From an uncultured Oscillospiraceae bacterium (GTDB lineage Bacteria; Bacillota; Clostridia; Oscillospirales; Oscillospiraceae): a stretch of 64,000 nucleotides of DNA. The translations under genes were made by a program, and so were the position numbers. The stretch spans positions 62,001 to 126,000 of the forward strand of contig CANRFC010000002.1 in the NCBI GenBank assembly GCA_947629795.1, given 5' to 3'. Shown here one piece after another: positions 1 to 7,374 of this stretch (position 1 is its first letter; the number at the start of each line of letters is the position of its first letter). Under the pieces are notes generated by a model. It was not told where the DNA came from and did not search any database. It saw only the letters and a program-made list of their open reading frames with translations.

Positions 1-942
1 GTCATCGGCAACCGCACCGACGACGGCAGCGGCGCCATCCTGCTCTATCAGAGCAAGGATGAGGGCAAGAGCTGGACCTTCGTCCGCACCCTGGACGCCT
101 GCCACAACCAATACGGGAAGATGTGGGAGTGTCCCGACTTCTTTCCCCTGGACGGCCGGCAGGTGATCCTGACCAGCCCCCAGGACATGAACCCCATCGG
201 GCTGGAGTTCCACGCGGGCAACGGCACCCTCTGCCTCATCGGGGATCTCGACCCCGACGGGAGCTTTGCGCGCAAATATACCCAGGCGGTGGACTACGGC
301 CTGGACTTCTATGCCCCCCAGACGGTGGCCGCCCCCGACGGACGGCGGGTGATGATCGCCTGGATGCAGAACTGGGCCACCGTGGGGGCCAAGCCCGACC
401 AGTGCCGCTGGTTCGGCCAGATGACCCTTCCCCGGGAGCTGTCCATCCGGGATGGGCGGCTGTATCAGCTTCCGGTGCGGGAGCTGGAGCGCTGCCGCGG
501 GCAGCAGGTGGTCCACCGGTTCATCCCGGTGAGCGGAGAGGTCAATCTCCCCGGCGTCCAGGGACGGGTACTGGATATGACGGTCACCGTCCGGCCCACC
601 GGCGGGGAGATCTACCGCTGGTTCCGTATCCGGGTGGCCAAGGACGGAGAGCACGAGACCATCATCCGCTATAAGCCCAACGAGAGCACATTGAAGATCG
701 ACCGTACCCGCAGCGGCCTGCCCCACGACATCGTCCACACCCGCAGCTTTCTGGTACGGCCCAAAAACGGCGAATTGAAGCTGCGGGTGATCCTGGACCG
801 CTTCAGCGTCGAGGTCTTTGTGAATGACGGAGAGCAGGCGGCCAGCTCGGTGATCTATACCCGCCAGGAGGCCGACGCCATCACCTTTGAGGCCGGCGGC
901 CAGGCTCTGGTGGATGTGGAAAAGTACGATCTGAAGCTTTGA
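1..942 (+). CDS. GH32 beta-fructosidase / sucrose(-6-phosphate) hydrolase, 5' end outside window
   Basis: Hydrolyses beta-fructosides such as sucrose or sucrose-6-phosphate, probably in the cytoplasm. The reading frame is open from base 1, so only the C-terminal 313 residues are visible. The GH32 acid/base motif WECPDFF lies at about residues 42-48 of the fragment and the YGLDFYAPQT motif at about 99-108, followed by the C-terminal beta-sandwich typical of the family. The N-terminal WMNDPNG region with the nucleophile is not in the window. The fructokinase gene begins 17 bases after the stop, so the pair forms a sucrose/fructan operon. Phosphorylated versus free sucrose preference cannot be told from this part. 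Confidence 0.93.
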   Translation, partial: VIGNRTDDGSGAILLYQSKDEGKSWTFVRTLDACHNQYGKMWECPDFFPLDGRQVILTSPQDMNPIGLEFHAGNGTLCLIGDLDPDGSFARKYTQAVDYGLDFYAPQTVAAPDGRRVMIAWMQNWATVGAKPDQCRWFGQMTLPRELSIRDGRLYQLPVRELERCRGQQVVHRFIPVSGEVNLPGVQGRVLDMTVTVRPTGGEIYRWFRIRVAKDGEHETIIRYKPNESTLKIDRTRSGLPHDIVHTRSFLVRPKNGELKLRVILDRFSVEVFVNDGEQAASSVIYTRQEADAITFEAGGQALVDVEKYDLKL

Positions 943-959
943 CATCGGGAGGCACTTTT

Positions 960-1919
960 ATGGGAAAGACATTTGACGTAGTCGCGCTGGGGGAATTCCT
1001 CATCGACTTTACCTGCAACGGGGTCAGCCCCCAGGGGAACCCCATGTACGAGGCCAATCCCGGCGGCGCGCCCTGCAACGTGTTGGCCATGCTGGCCAAG
1101 CTGGGCAAGCGGACCGCGTTTGTGGGCAAGGTGGGCGGCGACCAGTTCGGGGCGCTGCTGCGCGGAACGGGGCTGGACGCGGGGATCTCCATGGACGCCC
1201 TTGTCATGGACCCGGCGGCCCACACCACCCTGGCCTTCGTCAAGACGGCGGAGAACGGGGACCGGGACTTCTCCTTCTACCGGGACCCCGGCGCCGACAC
1301 CCTTCTGACTGCCGATGAGGTCCCGGAGGAGCTCATCGCCGGGACGAGGGTCTTCCACTTCGGCTCCCTCTCCCTCACCGGCGAGCCGGTGCGCAGCGCC
1401 ACCCAAAAGGCCGTGTCTCTGGCCCGGGAAAGCGGGGCGGTCATCTCCTTCGACCCCAACCTCCGCCCGCCCCTGTGGGACAGCCTGGACCACGCCAGAG
1501 AGCAGATCGCCTGGGGCCTGGGTCAGTGCGACGTGGTGAAGATCGCCGACAACGAGCTGGAGTTCATGACCGGCGAGACGGATTTCGATAAGGGCGCGGC
1601 CATCCTGCGGGCCAAGTATCCCAACATCAAGCTGTTCAACGTGACGGCGGGGCCCGACGGCAGCTATTCCTATTACAGCGGCCTGCGGGTGTACGTGCCT
1701 GCCTGCAAGCTGGGCGGGGTCATCGAGACCACCGGGGCGGGGGATACCTTCTGCGCCTGCGTGCTGAACTATCTGCTGGAGCATGACCTGGACCATCTGA
1801 CTGAGGAGGACCTGGGCCGGATGCTCCGCTTTGCCAACACCGCCGCCTATCTGGTCACCACCAAGCGGGGGGCCATCCGCTCCATGCCGGAGCCGGAGCA
1901 GATCCGGGCTTTGCTGTAA
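960..1919 (+). CDS. PfkB-family fructokinase
   Basis: ATP-dependent sugar kinase, most likely fructose to fructose-6-phosphate, taking the fructose released by the GH32 enzyme just upstream. The 319-residue protein has the N-terminal PfkB glycine motif GGAPCNVLAMLAKLG near residues 35-50 and the C-terminal TTGAGDTFCA signature near 257-266 carrying the catalytic Asp. The ATG at 960 was chosen because a GGGAGG ribosome-binding site sits 8 bases before it; an in-frame TTG at 939 overlaps the upstream gene and lacks one. A strong terminator follows about 25 bases after the stop. Other PfkB sugars (tagatose, ribose) are possible, but context favours fructose. Confidence 0.9.
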   Translation: MGKTFDVVALGEFLIDFTCNGVSPQGNPMYEANPGGAPCNVLAMLAKLGKRTAFVGKVGGDQFGALLRGTGLDAGISMDALVMDPAAHTTLAFVKTAENGDRDFSFYRDPGADTLLTADEVPEELIAGTRVFHFGSLSLTGEPVRSATQKAVSLARESGAVISFDPNLRPPLWDSLDHAREQIAWGLGQCDVVKIADNELEFMTGETDFDKGAAILRAKYPNIKLFNVTAGPDGSYSYYSGLRVYVPACKLGGVIETTGAGDTFCACVLNYLLEHDLDHLTEEDLGRMLRFANTAAYLVTTKRGAIRSMPEPEQIRALL

Positions 1920-1943
1920 AAACACCGCGGCCATCCATCCGCA

Positions 1944-1977
1944 AAAGGCCCATCCCGGTCATGGGATGGGCTTTTCT
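1944..1977 (+). terminator. Intrinsic terminator after fructokinase
   Basis: A perfect 9-bp stem (1948-1956 with 1963-1971, loop GGTCAT), extended by A-U pairs, is followed by a short T run. It ends the GH32-fructokinase transcript and separates it from the amylosucrase-like gene. Confidence 0.85.
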
Positions 1978-2071
1978 CGGGCCGATTTGCCCGCGGATCA
2001 AACGAAACCCCGGCGGCCATTCCCCCCGTCTGACCGCCGCGGCCCTGGCCATCGAAAGGAAGAATGCTGTT

Positions 2072-3907
2072 ATGACAGGATTTGAACGCCGGCTGCTGGA
2101 GAGAAAAGACGAGCTGGAGTGGCTCTACATGGAGCTGTATCAGGACCGGGACAAGCTCCGGGAGCTGGAGCAGTCCATGTCCCGGCGGTATGCCCAGCGT
2201 CCCGCAGCCCTGAAACGGCTGGACTCCCGGCGGGAAAAGACGCCCGGGTGGTTTTTGGAGGGGAAGATGCTGGGCGTTACCATGTACACCGAGCTCTTTG
2301 CCGGCAGCCTGCGCAAGCTGGAGGAGAAGCTGGACTATCTGCGGGAACAGGGCGTCACCTATCTGCATCTGATGCCCTTGCTGAAGATGCCCCACCCGGA
2401 CAACGACGGCGGCTACGCCGTGGAGGATTTTGACCGGGTGGACCCGTCCATCGGCTCCAATGAGGACTTGGAAGCACTCACCGCCGCCATGCGGAAGCGG
2501 GGCATGAGCCTGTGCCTGGACTTTGTCATCAACCACACGGCGGACAGCCATCCCTGGGCTCTGCGGGCCAAGGCGGGAGAGCGGGAGTACATGGACCGCT
2601 ATATCTGCTTCGACACGCCGGACATCCCCCGGGAGATGGAGAAGACCATTCCCGACGTCTTTCCCGAGACGGCCCCGGGCAGCTTCCTCTATGTGGAGGA
2701 GATGGGCAAGTGGGTCTGTTCCTCCTTCCACCCCTACCAGTGGGACCTGAACTACCGCAATCCGGCGGTGTTCAACGACATGGTGGGCAGCATGCTCCAC
2801 CTGACCAACCTGGGGGTGGAGGTGCTGCGCATCGACGCCACCCCCTATCTCTGGAAGGAGGTGGGCACCACCTGCCGGAACCTGCCCCAGGTCCACACCC
2901 TCATGCGGATGATCCGTCTCATCATGGAGTGCGTCTGCCCCGGCGTCCTGCTGAAGGGGGAGGTGGTCATGGCTCCCAAGGAGCTGGCGCCCTACTTCGG
3001 AACGGAGGAAAAGCCCGAGTGTCATATCCTCTACAACTCCTCCACCATGTGTACCCAGTGGAGCGCCTTGGCGTCGGGGGATGTACGGCAGCTGAAAAAG
3101 CAGTTGGACGACCTCCACTCCCTGCCGCCTCACTGCCACTTTGTCAATTACCTGCGCTGCCACGACGACATCGGCTGGGGGCTCAACGAGGAGTTCGGGA
3201 AGACCATCGGGCAGGACCCCCTGGCCCACAAAAAGTATCTCTACACCTTCTTTGAGGGGAGCTTCCCCGGCAGCTACGCCCGGGGCGAGCGGTACAACTA
3301 CGACCCCAAGACCCAGGATGCCCGGACCTGCGGCACCACCGCCAGCCTGTGCGGCATTGAGAAGGGCCTTGCGGAGGGGGACGAGGCCCAGATAGCCCTT
3401 GGTATCCAGCGGGACCTGATGATGCATGCGGCCATGATGGCCATGGCCGGATTCCCCATGCTCTCCAGCGGAGATGAGATCGGCCAGCTCAACGGCTATG
3501 ACTACCACGATGACCCGGCCCGGCGGGAGGACAGCCGCAATCTCCACCGGACAGCCTTTCACTGGGACAACGCCGCCCTGCGCACCCGGGCCGGGACCGT
3601 CCAGCAGCGCATCTGGGACGGCCTGCGGCAGCTGGAGCGGCTGCGGGCCCGGGAGGACTGCTTTTCGCGGTCCGCCTCTGTCTCCACCTGGGATACCCAT
3701 AACGACCACGTGCTGGCCTTGCTCCGCCGGACGGAGACCGGGGCCATGGCGTGCCTGTTCAACTTCTCCGGCGAGGAACAGACCGCGGTGCTGGACGCCA
3801 TTGACGGAGCGCTTTTTGACCTGATCGGGAGCGAGCCGGTCCGGTGCGACTCTGTCCGATTGGAGCCCTATCAATACCGGTGGTGCCGGATCGTTCCCAC
3901 ATTGTAA
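2072..3907 (+). CDS. Amylosucrase-like GH13 (subfamily 4) enzyme
   Basis: Acts on sucrose in this family, either transferring glucosyl units to glucan or hydrolysing it. The 611-residue length matches amylosucrases (about 630-650), including their helical N-terminal extension (residues 1-55). GH13 motifs are intact: DFVINHT near 150-156, RIDATPYLWK with nucleophile Asp255, LLKGEVVM with acid/base Glu297, and NYLRCHDDIGW near 359-369 with the transition-state Asp. The start at 2072 gives a cytoplasmic protein preceded by GAAAGGA; upstream in-frame ATGs overlap the preceding terminator. Its place after a fructosidase and fructokinase supports a sucrose role. Sucrose hydrolase or phosphorylase-like activity cannot be excluded from sequence alone. 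Confidence 0.85.
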   Translation: MTGFERRLLERKDELEWLYMELYQDRDKLRELEQSMSRRYAQRPAALKRLDSRREKTPGWFLEGKMLGVTMYTELFAGSLRKLEEKLDYLREQGVTYLHLMPLLKMPHPDNDGGYAVEDFDRVDPSIGSNEDLEALTAAMRKRGMSLCLDFVINHTADSHPWALRAKAGEREYMDRYICFDTPDIPREMEKTIPDVFPETAPGSFLYVEEMGKWVCSSFHPYQWDLNYRNPAVFNDMVGSMLHLTNLGVEVLRIDATPYLWKEVGTTCRNLPQVHTLMRMIRLIMECVCPGVLLKGEVVMAPKELAPYFGTEEKPECHILYNSSTMCTQWSALASGDVRQLKKQLDDLHSLPPHCHFVNYLRCHDDIGWGLNEEFGKTIGQDPLAHKKYLYTFFEGSFPGSYARGERYNYDPKTQDARTCGTTASLCGIEKGLAEGDEAQIALGIQRDLMMHAAMMAMAGFPMLSSGDEIGQLNGYDYHDDPARREDSRNLHRTAFHWDNAALRTRAGTVQQRIWDGLRQLERLRAREDCFSRSASVSTWDTHNDHVLALLRRTETGAMACLFNFSGEEQTAVLDAIDGALFDLIGSEPVRCDSVRLEPYQYRWCRIVPTL

Positions 3908-3955
3908 AACCCCTGTGAGAGAGCGCGTTACGTCATTTTTTTCGCATGGAAAAAG

Positions 3956-3989
3956 TTGACAAATTTTGAATCTGAGCATAAAATAATTG
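3956..3989 (+). promoter_or_regulatory. Sigma-A promoter of the HD-GYP gene
   Basis: A perfect -35 TTGACA (3956-3961), a 17-bp spacer and TAAAAT (3979-3984) point to the HD-GYP gene. The predicted start site gives a leader of about 150 nt that contains the 48-nt hairpin at 4013-4060. Local DNA is much AT-richer than the flanks. Confidence 0.85.
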
Positions 3990-4012
3990 CATCATGCCGA
4001 GCCGGATCGCCG

Positions 4013-4060
4013 TGCATAAATAGATTTTCGTCCCGTCAGGGATGGAAATCTATTTATGCA
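4013..4060 (+). promoter_or_regulatory. 48-nt near-perfect hairpin in the HD-GYP leader
   Basis: Arms 4013-4034 and 4039-4060 pair over 22 positions (two of them G-U) around a GTCA tetraloop; the outer 15 bp are perfect. It lies between the consensus promoter and the start codon. It is immediately followed by a second weaker inverted repeat (about 4060-4100, ATTTCAGG...CCTGAAAT). It lacks a T run after the stem, so it is not an ordinary terminator, and no known c-di-GMP riboswitch core was recognised. Confidence 0.8.
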
Positions 4061-4143
4061 TTTCAGGCGTCTGCAGCCAGGCGGAGGGATGCCCCTGAAA
4101 TGTGTGTTGGTACCTTTATTTTGAATAGAGAGCTGGATCATTC

Positions 4144-5391
4144 ATGTATATGCCAACCACCGAAAATCTGCTGCACATCGTCGTGGACTCTCTCAGCCGT
4201 ATGGACAGCCGGCTTGCCGGCCACGGAGAACGGGTCGCCTACGGGATGCTTCTCCTTCCCGCCCCAGGTTTTACACCGGAGGAGCTGAGCCATATGCTCT
4301 GGACCGTCCTGTTCCATGATATCGGCAATTTCCGCCCTATGGAGATCGCCGACCTTCTGGAAATGGAGCAGCATGAGAATTTTTCCCACGCCCGATACGG
4401 ATATTTCTTCTTAAAACAATTCTGGCCTTACCAGGAATTCACTCCAATGGTCCGGTACCACCATTCCGGCAGTCGGGAGATCGAAGCCTCCGGCATGGAC
4501 GAAAAGAATCAATGGGCTGCAAAACGTCTCCAGGTCGTGGATTTTGTGGACCTCTACCGGATCGGCCACCCGGATGCCGGGCGCAAGGAGATACTTACCG
4601 CACTTGAAACGTCCAATTCCCGGAATTTTGACGTCCGGGCAGTAGAGGAGGTCTCCGGCCTGGTCCGCACCCTGCCCGCGATCCCCCAGGAGGAGCTTCC
4701 CGACAGGGCCCACTGCGCCCTCCTGGAGCAGTTCCGGCAGGCCAGGACCTCGGAGCGGGAGCGGAAGATGCTGTTGGAGACCCTCGTCCGCTCTGTGGAC
4801 TTCCGCAGCCGCAGCACCGCGCTCCACTGTGTCACGGTGACCCACATCAGCGAGCATCTCGCCCGCCTGTGCGGCCTGGATGCCCTGGAAACAGAGGCTG
4901 TCCGCCTGGGCGCCATGCTCCACGACCTGGGAAAGATCGCCATCCCGGTCGAGATCCTGGAATGTCCGGGCAAGCTCTCCGGCAGGGACTGGGAGATCAT
5001 GCGGTCCCATGTGACCATTACAAGAGAATTGCTGGAAGGCCGGGTGGATGACACGGTGCTTCAAATTGCCGTGCGCCACCATGAGACCCCGGACGGAACG
5101 GGCTATCCGGTGGGGTTGTCCGGGGAGCAGCTCTCCCTTCCCCAGCGGATCGTGGCGGTGGCAGACGTCGTCAGCGCCCTGTCGGAGGAGCGCAGCTATA
5201 AGCCGGGCTTTCCCGTTGAAAAGGTGATCGAGATCGTTGAGGAGCTCTGCCGGCAGGGCAAGCTCTGCCCCAAAGTGGTGGAATTGCTGCTGGCCCACCG
5301 GGAGGAGATCTGCCTCTCTGCCCGACAGGCAGGGCAGACGGTCGCGGAACAGTATCAGCGGCTTACGGAAGAATACCAGGCCTGCCGGTGA
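4144..5391 (+). CDS. Tandem-HD / HD-GYP domain phosphohydrolase
   Basis: Predicted cyclic-dinucleotide phosphodiesterase (HD-GYP proteins hydrolyse c-di-GMP). The 415-residue soluble protein has two HD modules. The first (about 20-140) holds FHDIGNFRP at 57-65 and a downstream YHHS. The second (about 205-390) holds HDLGKIAIP with His260-Asp261 and the HHETPDGTGYP signature at 312-322, which defines HD-GYP. There are no membrane segments and no obvious sensor domain apart from the first HD module. The start is the first ATG; a second ATG two codons later is equally possible, and the ribosome-binding site is weak. The gene stands alone behind its own promoter and structured leader. Confidence 0.88.
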   Translation: MYMPTTENLLHIVVDSLSRMDSRLAGHGERVAYGMLLLPAPGFTPEELSHMLWTVLFHDIGNFRPMEIADLLEMEQHENFSHARYGYFFLKQFWPYQEFTPMVRYHHSGSREIEASGMDEKNQWAAKRLQVVDFVDLYRIGHPDAGRKEILTALETSNSRNFDVRAVEEVSGLVRTLPAIPQEELPDRAHCALLEQFRQARTSERERKMLLETLVRSVDFRSRSTALHCVTVTHISEHLARLCGLDALETEAVRLGAMLHDLGKIAIPVEILECPGKLSGRDWEIMRSHVTITRELLEGRVDDTVLQIAVRHHETPDGTGYPVGLSGEQLSLPQRIVAVADVVSALSEERSYKPGFPVEKVIEIVEELCRQGKLCPKVVELLLAHREEICLSARQAGQTVAEQYQRLTEEYQACR

Positions 5392-5516
5392 CTTCCGACC
5401 AGCGGAGCGTTTTGCGTCCTCTTCCTGTTTGGCGCCGGCCCGGGCCATCACGGCCACCGGCCCTGGGTCTCAGTAGGAAAAAGAAAAGTGACACAGCCCA
5501 GCCACTCCTTCCCTTT
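5392..5516. other. Non-coding gap after the HD-GYP gene
   Basis: No coding frame is supported here. GC-rich inverted segments around 5440-5470 could act as a weak terminator of the HD-GYP transcript, but no clear stem plus T run is seen. Composition becomes AT-rich from about 5500 into the integrase remnant. Confidence 0.4.
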
Positions 5517-5735
5517 TTAATCAGAACGACTTTTTCGACTATTCTTTGAAACAGGCATAACAAAGTGTGTACTTTTGTGTGTACCTGAAACACCCTGTAA
5601 ACGCTTTGCTCCGTGGAGATGTCCGCAGTAGGTTTTCAAAGTTTTCTCGCTTAGTCCCCTTCCTCGGCAAGCGGCAATGTAATTTTCAAAGGTTTCCGCT
5701 ATCGTTCTGCCTGTCTCCATCTGGATACGCTTCAT
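5517..5735 (-). pseudogene. Tyrosine-recombinase (phage integrase) N-terminal remnant
   Basis: A 72-residue frame starts at an ATG with AGGAG nine bases upstream. Its first 35 residues (ETFENYIAACRGRGLSEKTL) resemble the SAM-like core-binding domain that opens tyrosine recombinases. The similarity ends about residue 40, and the whole catalytic domain with the R-H-R-Y residues is missing, so this is a truncated copy. It lies directly downstream of the 3' end of tRNA-Pro on the same strand, the classic integration layout, in DNA much AT-richer than its surroundings. Read as the scar of an integrated element that was lost. Confidence 0.65.
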
Positions 5736-5790
5736 TTTTCTACACTCCTGATTCTTTCCGTTTTTATCAAAAATCAAGCGTGCCATTAAG

Positions 5791-5830
5791 AGATAGAAAA
5801 ACTGCTGGAACCGTTAGATTCCAGCAGTTT
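5791..5830 (-). terminator. Terminator of tRNA-Pro
   Basis: A perfect 12-bp stem (5799-5810 with 5819-5830, 8-nt loop) is followed on the minus strand by a T run. It lies directly behind the tRNA 3' end and upstream of the integrase remnant. Confidence 0.88.
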
Positions 5831-5838
5831 CAATACTT

Positions 5839-5916
5839 TGGTCCGAGTGACTGGATTCGAACCAGCGGCCTCTTGAACCCCATTCAAGCGCGATACCAAA
5901 CTTCGCCACACCCGGA
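5839..5916 (-). tRNA. tRNA-Pro (anticodon GGG)
   Basis: Read on the minus strand, the acceptor TCCGGGT pairs with ACTCGGA and CCA is encoded. The D stem is GCGA/TCGC, the anticodon stem CTTGA/TCAAG encloses ATGGGGT (anticodon GGG after the invariant T33), and the T arm is CTGG-TTCGAAT-CCAG. The 3' end adjoins an integrase remnant, so this tRNA probably served as an attachment site. Confidence 0.95.
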
Positions 5917-6009
5917 TATTCAGTTGCCGCCCCGAAGGGCTTAATTATATTACCACACCCGGGTGCAAAAGGCAAGCCCTTTTTTTGAAAAATTTTCGCC
6001 CTGATGCCC

Positions 6010-6042
6010 CAAAAGCAGAGGAGCGGGGCTCCTGCCCCGCTC
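6010..6042 (-). terminator. Terminator of the small lipoprotein gene
   Basis: A 9-bp GC stem (GAGCGGGGC/GCCCCGCTC, loop of 4) lies 14 bases beyond the lipoprotein stop on the minus strand. A short TTTT follows it. Confidence 0.6.
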
Positions 6043-6055
6043 CCCCATCTGCTGA

Positions 6056-6313
6056 TCACCGAAAGACCTGGCCGTTGCGGACGGCGTCCTCCAGCCCCCG
6101 GCCGGCGTCCTCCACCATGTCGCCCATGTCGTCCATGGACCGCCGGACATCGTCGCCCATCCGCTGGGCGGCGCTGGCGCCGCCGTTGTCTGTGACGGCA
6201 GCCGAAGGCGCGGCGCTGGGCGTAGGCGTCACCGCGGGGGCCTTCTCGGCGCTGCACCCGGCAAGGCAGGCGGCCAACGCCAGGGCAGCAAGCAAGCCGA
6301 TGTGACCTTTCAT
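6056..6313 (-). CDS. Small secreted lipoprotein of unknown function
   Basis: The 85-residue protein begins with a signal peptide ending in a lipobox (LAGC, Cys about residue 20), so it should be exported and anchored to the outer face of the membrane. After the lipid-anchor Cys comes a Thr/Pro/Ala-rich linker. A short acidic helical tail follows, rich in Met, Asp and Arg (DDVRRSMDDMGDMVEDAGRG). No catalytic motif or family was recognised. The gene is monocistronic, divergent from the Fur-family gene, with its own terminator. Similar short MGDDVRRSMDDM-type tails occur in other clostridial lipoproteins, but no function can be given. Confidence 0.75.
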   Translation of the reverse strand: MKGHIGLLAALALAACLAGCSAEKAPAVTPTPSAAPSAAVTDNGGASAAQRMGDDVRRSMDDMGDMVEDAGRGLEDAVRNGQVFR

Positions 6314-6406
6314 TCCCTCTCCTCCTCAATGGCACGTACTTTTTGAATTCTCCATCCGAAGTGCAGTATGCCCGCCAAAACCCCGGCTATGCGCAGAAAT
6401 TTGTGC

Positions 6407-6435
6407 TTGCATTTTTCATAGTGATATGGTATCCT
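6407..6435 (+). promoter_or_regulatory. Promoter of the Fur-family / MarR-family pair
   Basis: TTGCAT (6407-6412), a 17-bp spacer and TATCCT (6430-6435) lie 38 bases before the start codon. An imperfect dyad, AATAACAGGAATTATT (6436-6451), follows the -10 box. Confidence 0.6.
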
Positions 6436-6453
6436 AATAACAGGAATTATTCT
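6434..6453. promoter_or_regulatory. Candidate Fur/PerR-type operator
   Basis: AT-rich imperfect inverted repeat AATAA-N6-TTATT next to the -10 box of the Fur-family gene. The position suits autorepression; the match to Fur or Per boxes is only partial. Confidence 0.4.
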
Positions 6454-6473
6454 CAACAACGGAGGAGGCGCCT

Positions 6474-6881
6474 ATGCCCGCCAAACGTTACTCCCGCCAG
6501 AGGGAGCTCATCTACCAGGCGGTATGCCAGACCAAGGAGCACCCCACCGCCGAGATGGTCTACCGCCAGCTCAAGCCGGACAATCCCAACCTGAGCCTGG
6601 GCACGGTCTACCGCAATCTGAATCTTCTTGCAGAGGAGGGCGTTCTCATCCGGATGCCCTTCCCTGTGGAGCGCTATGACGCCGACATCCACCCCCACTC
6701 CCACTTCCGCTGCCGGGTGTGCGGCAAGGTCTTTGACCTGAGCATGCCCTATGACGACGACAGCGACGCCCGGGCCGCCTTGGCCCAGCCCGGATTCCTG
6801 GTGGAGCGGCACGATCTGGTCTTTTACGGTCTCTGCCAAAACTGTCGGAACGCGGGAGGAGAGAGCCATGCCCAGTCCTGA
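6474..6881 (+). CDS. Fur-family metal/peroxide-responsive repressor
   Basis: DNA-binding repressor that senses Fe(II), Mn(II), Zn(II) or peroxide. The 135-residue protein has the Fur winged helix at about 1-75 (HPTAEMVYRQL, GTVYRNLNLL) and the regulatory metal site motif HPHSHFRCRVCGKVFDL at about 92-108. A second CxxC near the C-terminus (GLCQNC) completes a structural zinc site of the PerR/Fur kind. A GGAGG site precedes the ATG. The following MarR-family gene overlaps its end by 14 bases, so the two regulators are translationally coupled. PerR, Fur and Zur cannot be separated with confidence here, though feoAB elsewhere in the window would be a natural target of a Fur. Confidence 0.88.
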   Translation: MPAKRYSRQRELIYQAVCQTKEHPTAEMVYRQLKPDNPNLSLGTVYRNLNLLAEEGVLIRMPFPVERYDADIHPHSHFRCRVCGKVFDLSMPYDDDSDARAALAQPGFLVERHDLVFYGLCQNCRNAGGESHAQS

Positions 6882-7317
6882 CGAGCTGATCCATCTGGCG
6901 GAGCACTTCTACATCATCGACCACTTCCTGCGGGAGGACCTGAAAAGCACACAGGTCTATGGTGGAGTCTCCATGCTGGGGGTGGAGGCCAAGGTCCTCA
7001 CGGAGATTGCCCACAACGAGGGCCTGACCCAAAACCAACTCTGCCAGCAGTATCTCTACTCCAAACCGGTGGCCTCCGACCTCATCTCCCGCCTGGAGCG
7101 CAAGGGCCTGGTGGCCCGGCAGCGGGTGGGCAAGGTCTGCTATCTTCATCTGACCGACCTGGGGAGGGAAGCCGCGAAGGACAAGCAGTCCCAGGACCTG
7201 CATCTTGCCAATCAACTGGCCGAGGCCATCCCCGCCGACCTTCTGGACCTGCACCAGGTCAGTCAGGTCCTGGGCTCCATCGTTGAACTGCTGATGGAAA
7301 ACAGACACTCTCAGTGA
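6868..7317 (+). CDS. MarR-family transcriptional regulator
   Basis: Winged-helix repressor of 149 residues. The MarR core is visible: LTQNQLCQQYLYSKPVASDLISRLERKGLVAR (residues about 51-82; helix-turn-helix) followed by the wing VGKVCYLHLTDLG. Start at 6868 was chosen because GGAGG lies 8 bases upstream and because it makes a short overlap with the Fur-family gene. The ligand is unknown. Co-transcription with a Fur-family gene suggests oxidative or metal stress, but this is inference from neighbourhood only. Confidence 0.85.
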   Translation: MPSPDELIHLAEHFYIIDHFLREDLKSTQVYGGVSMLGVEAKVLTEIAHNEGLTQNQLCQQYLYSKPVASDLISRLERKGLVARQRVGKVCYLHLTDLGREAAKDKQSQDLHLANQLAEAIPADLLDLHQVSQVLGSIVELLMENRHSQ

Positions 7318-7331
7318 ATCGTCCCATACGC

Positions 7332-7362
7332 AAAACCGCCGGCACCGCCGGCGGTTTTTTTG
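7332..7362. terminator. Bidirectional terminator between the MarR gene and sigE
   Basis: ACCGCCGGC/GCCGGCGGT stem (7335-7343 with 7347-7355) has A runs before and T runs after. It serves the plus-strand regulator operon and the minus-strand spoIIGA-sigE operon, which converge here. Confidence 0.88.
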
Positions 7363-7374
7363 TATCCTGTCCCT

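Noticed and set aside
4013-4060. CRISPR-like repeat (GTCCC...GGGATGGAAAT resembles some repeats)
   Set aside because: Only one copy exists, with no spacers, no second repeat and no cas genes.
3990-4143. c-di-GMP riboswitch upstream of the HD-GYP gene
   Set aside because: No GEMM-I or GEMM-II core was recognised; the leader is dominated by a plain foldback.
5906-5960. Second tRNA or attachment copy suggested by repeated CCACACCCGG (5906 and 5951)
   Set aside because: Only ten bases are shared and no tRNA fold is possible around the second copy.
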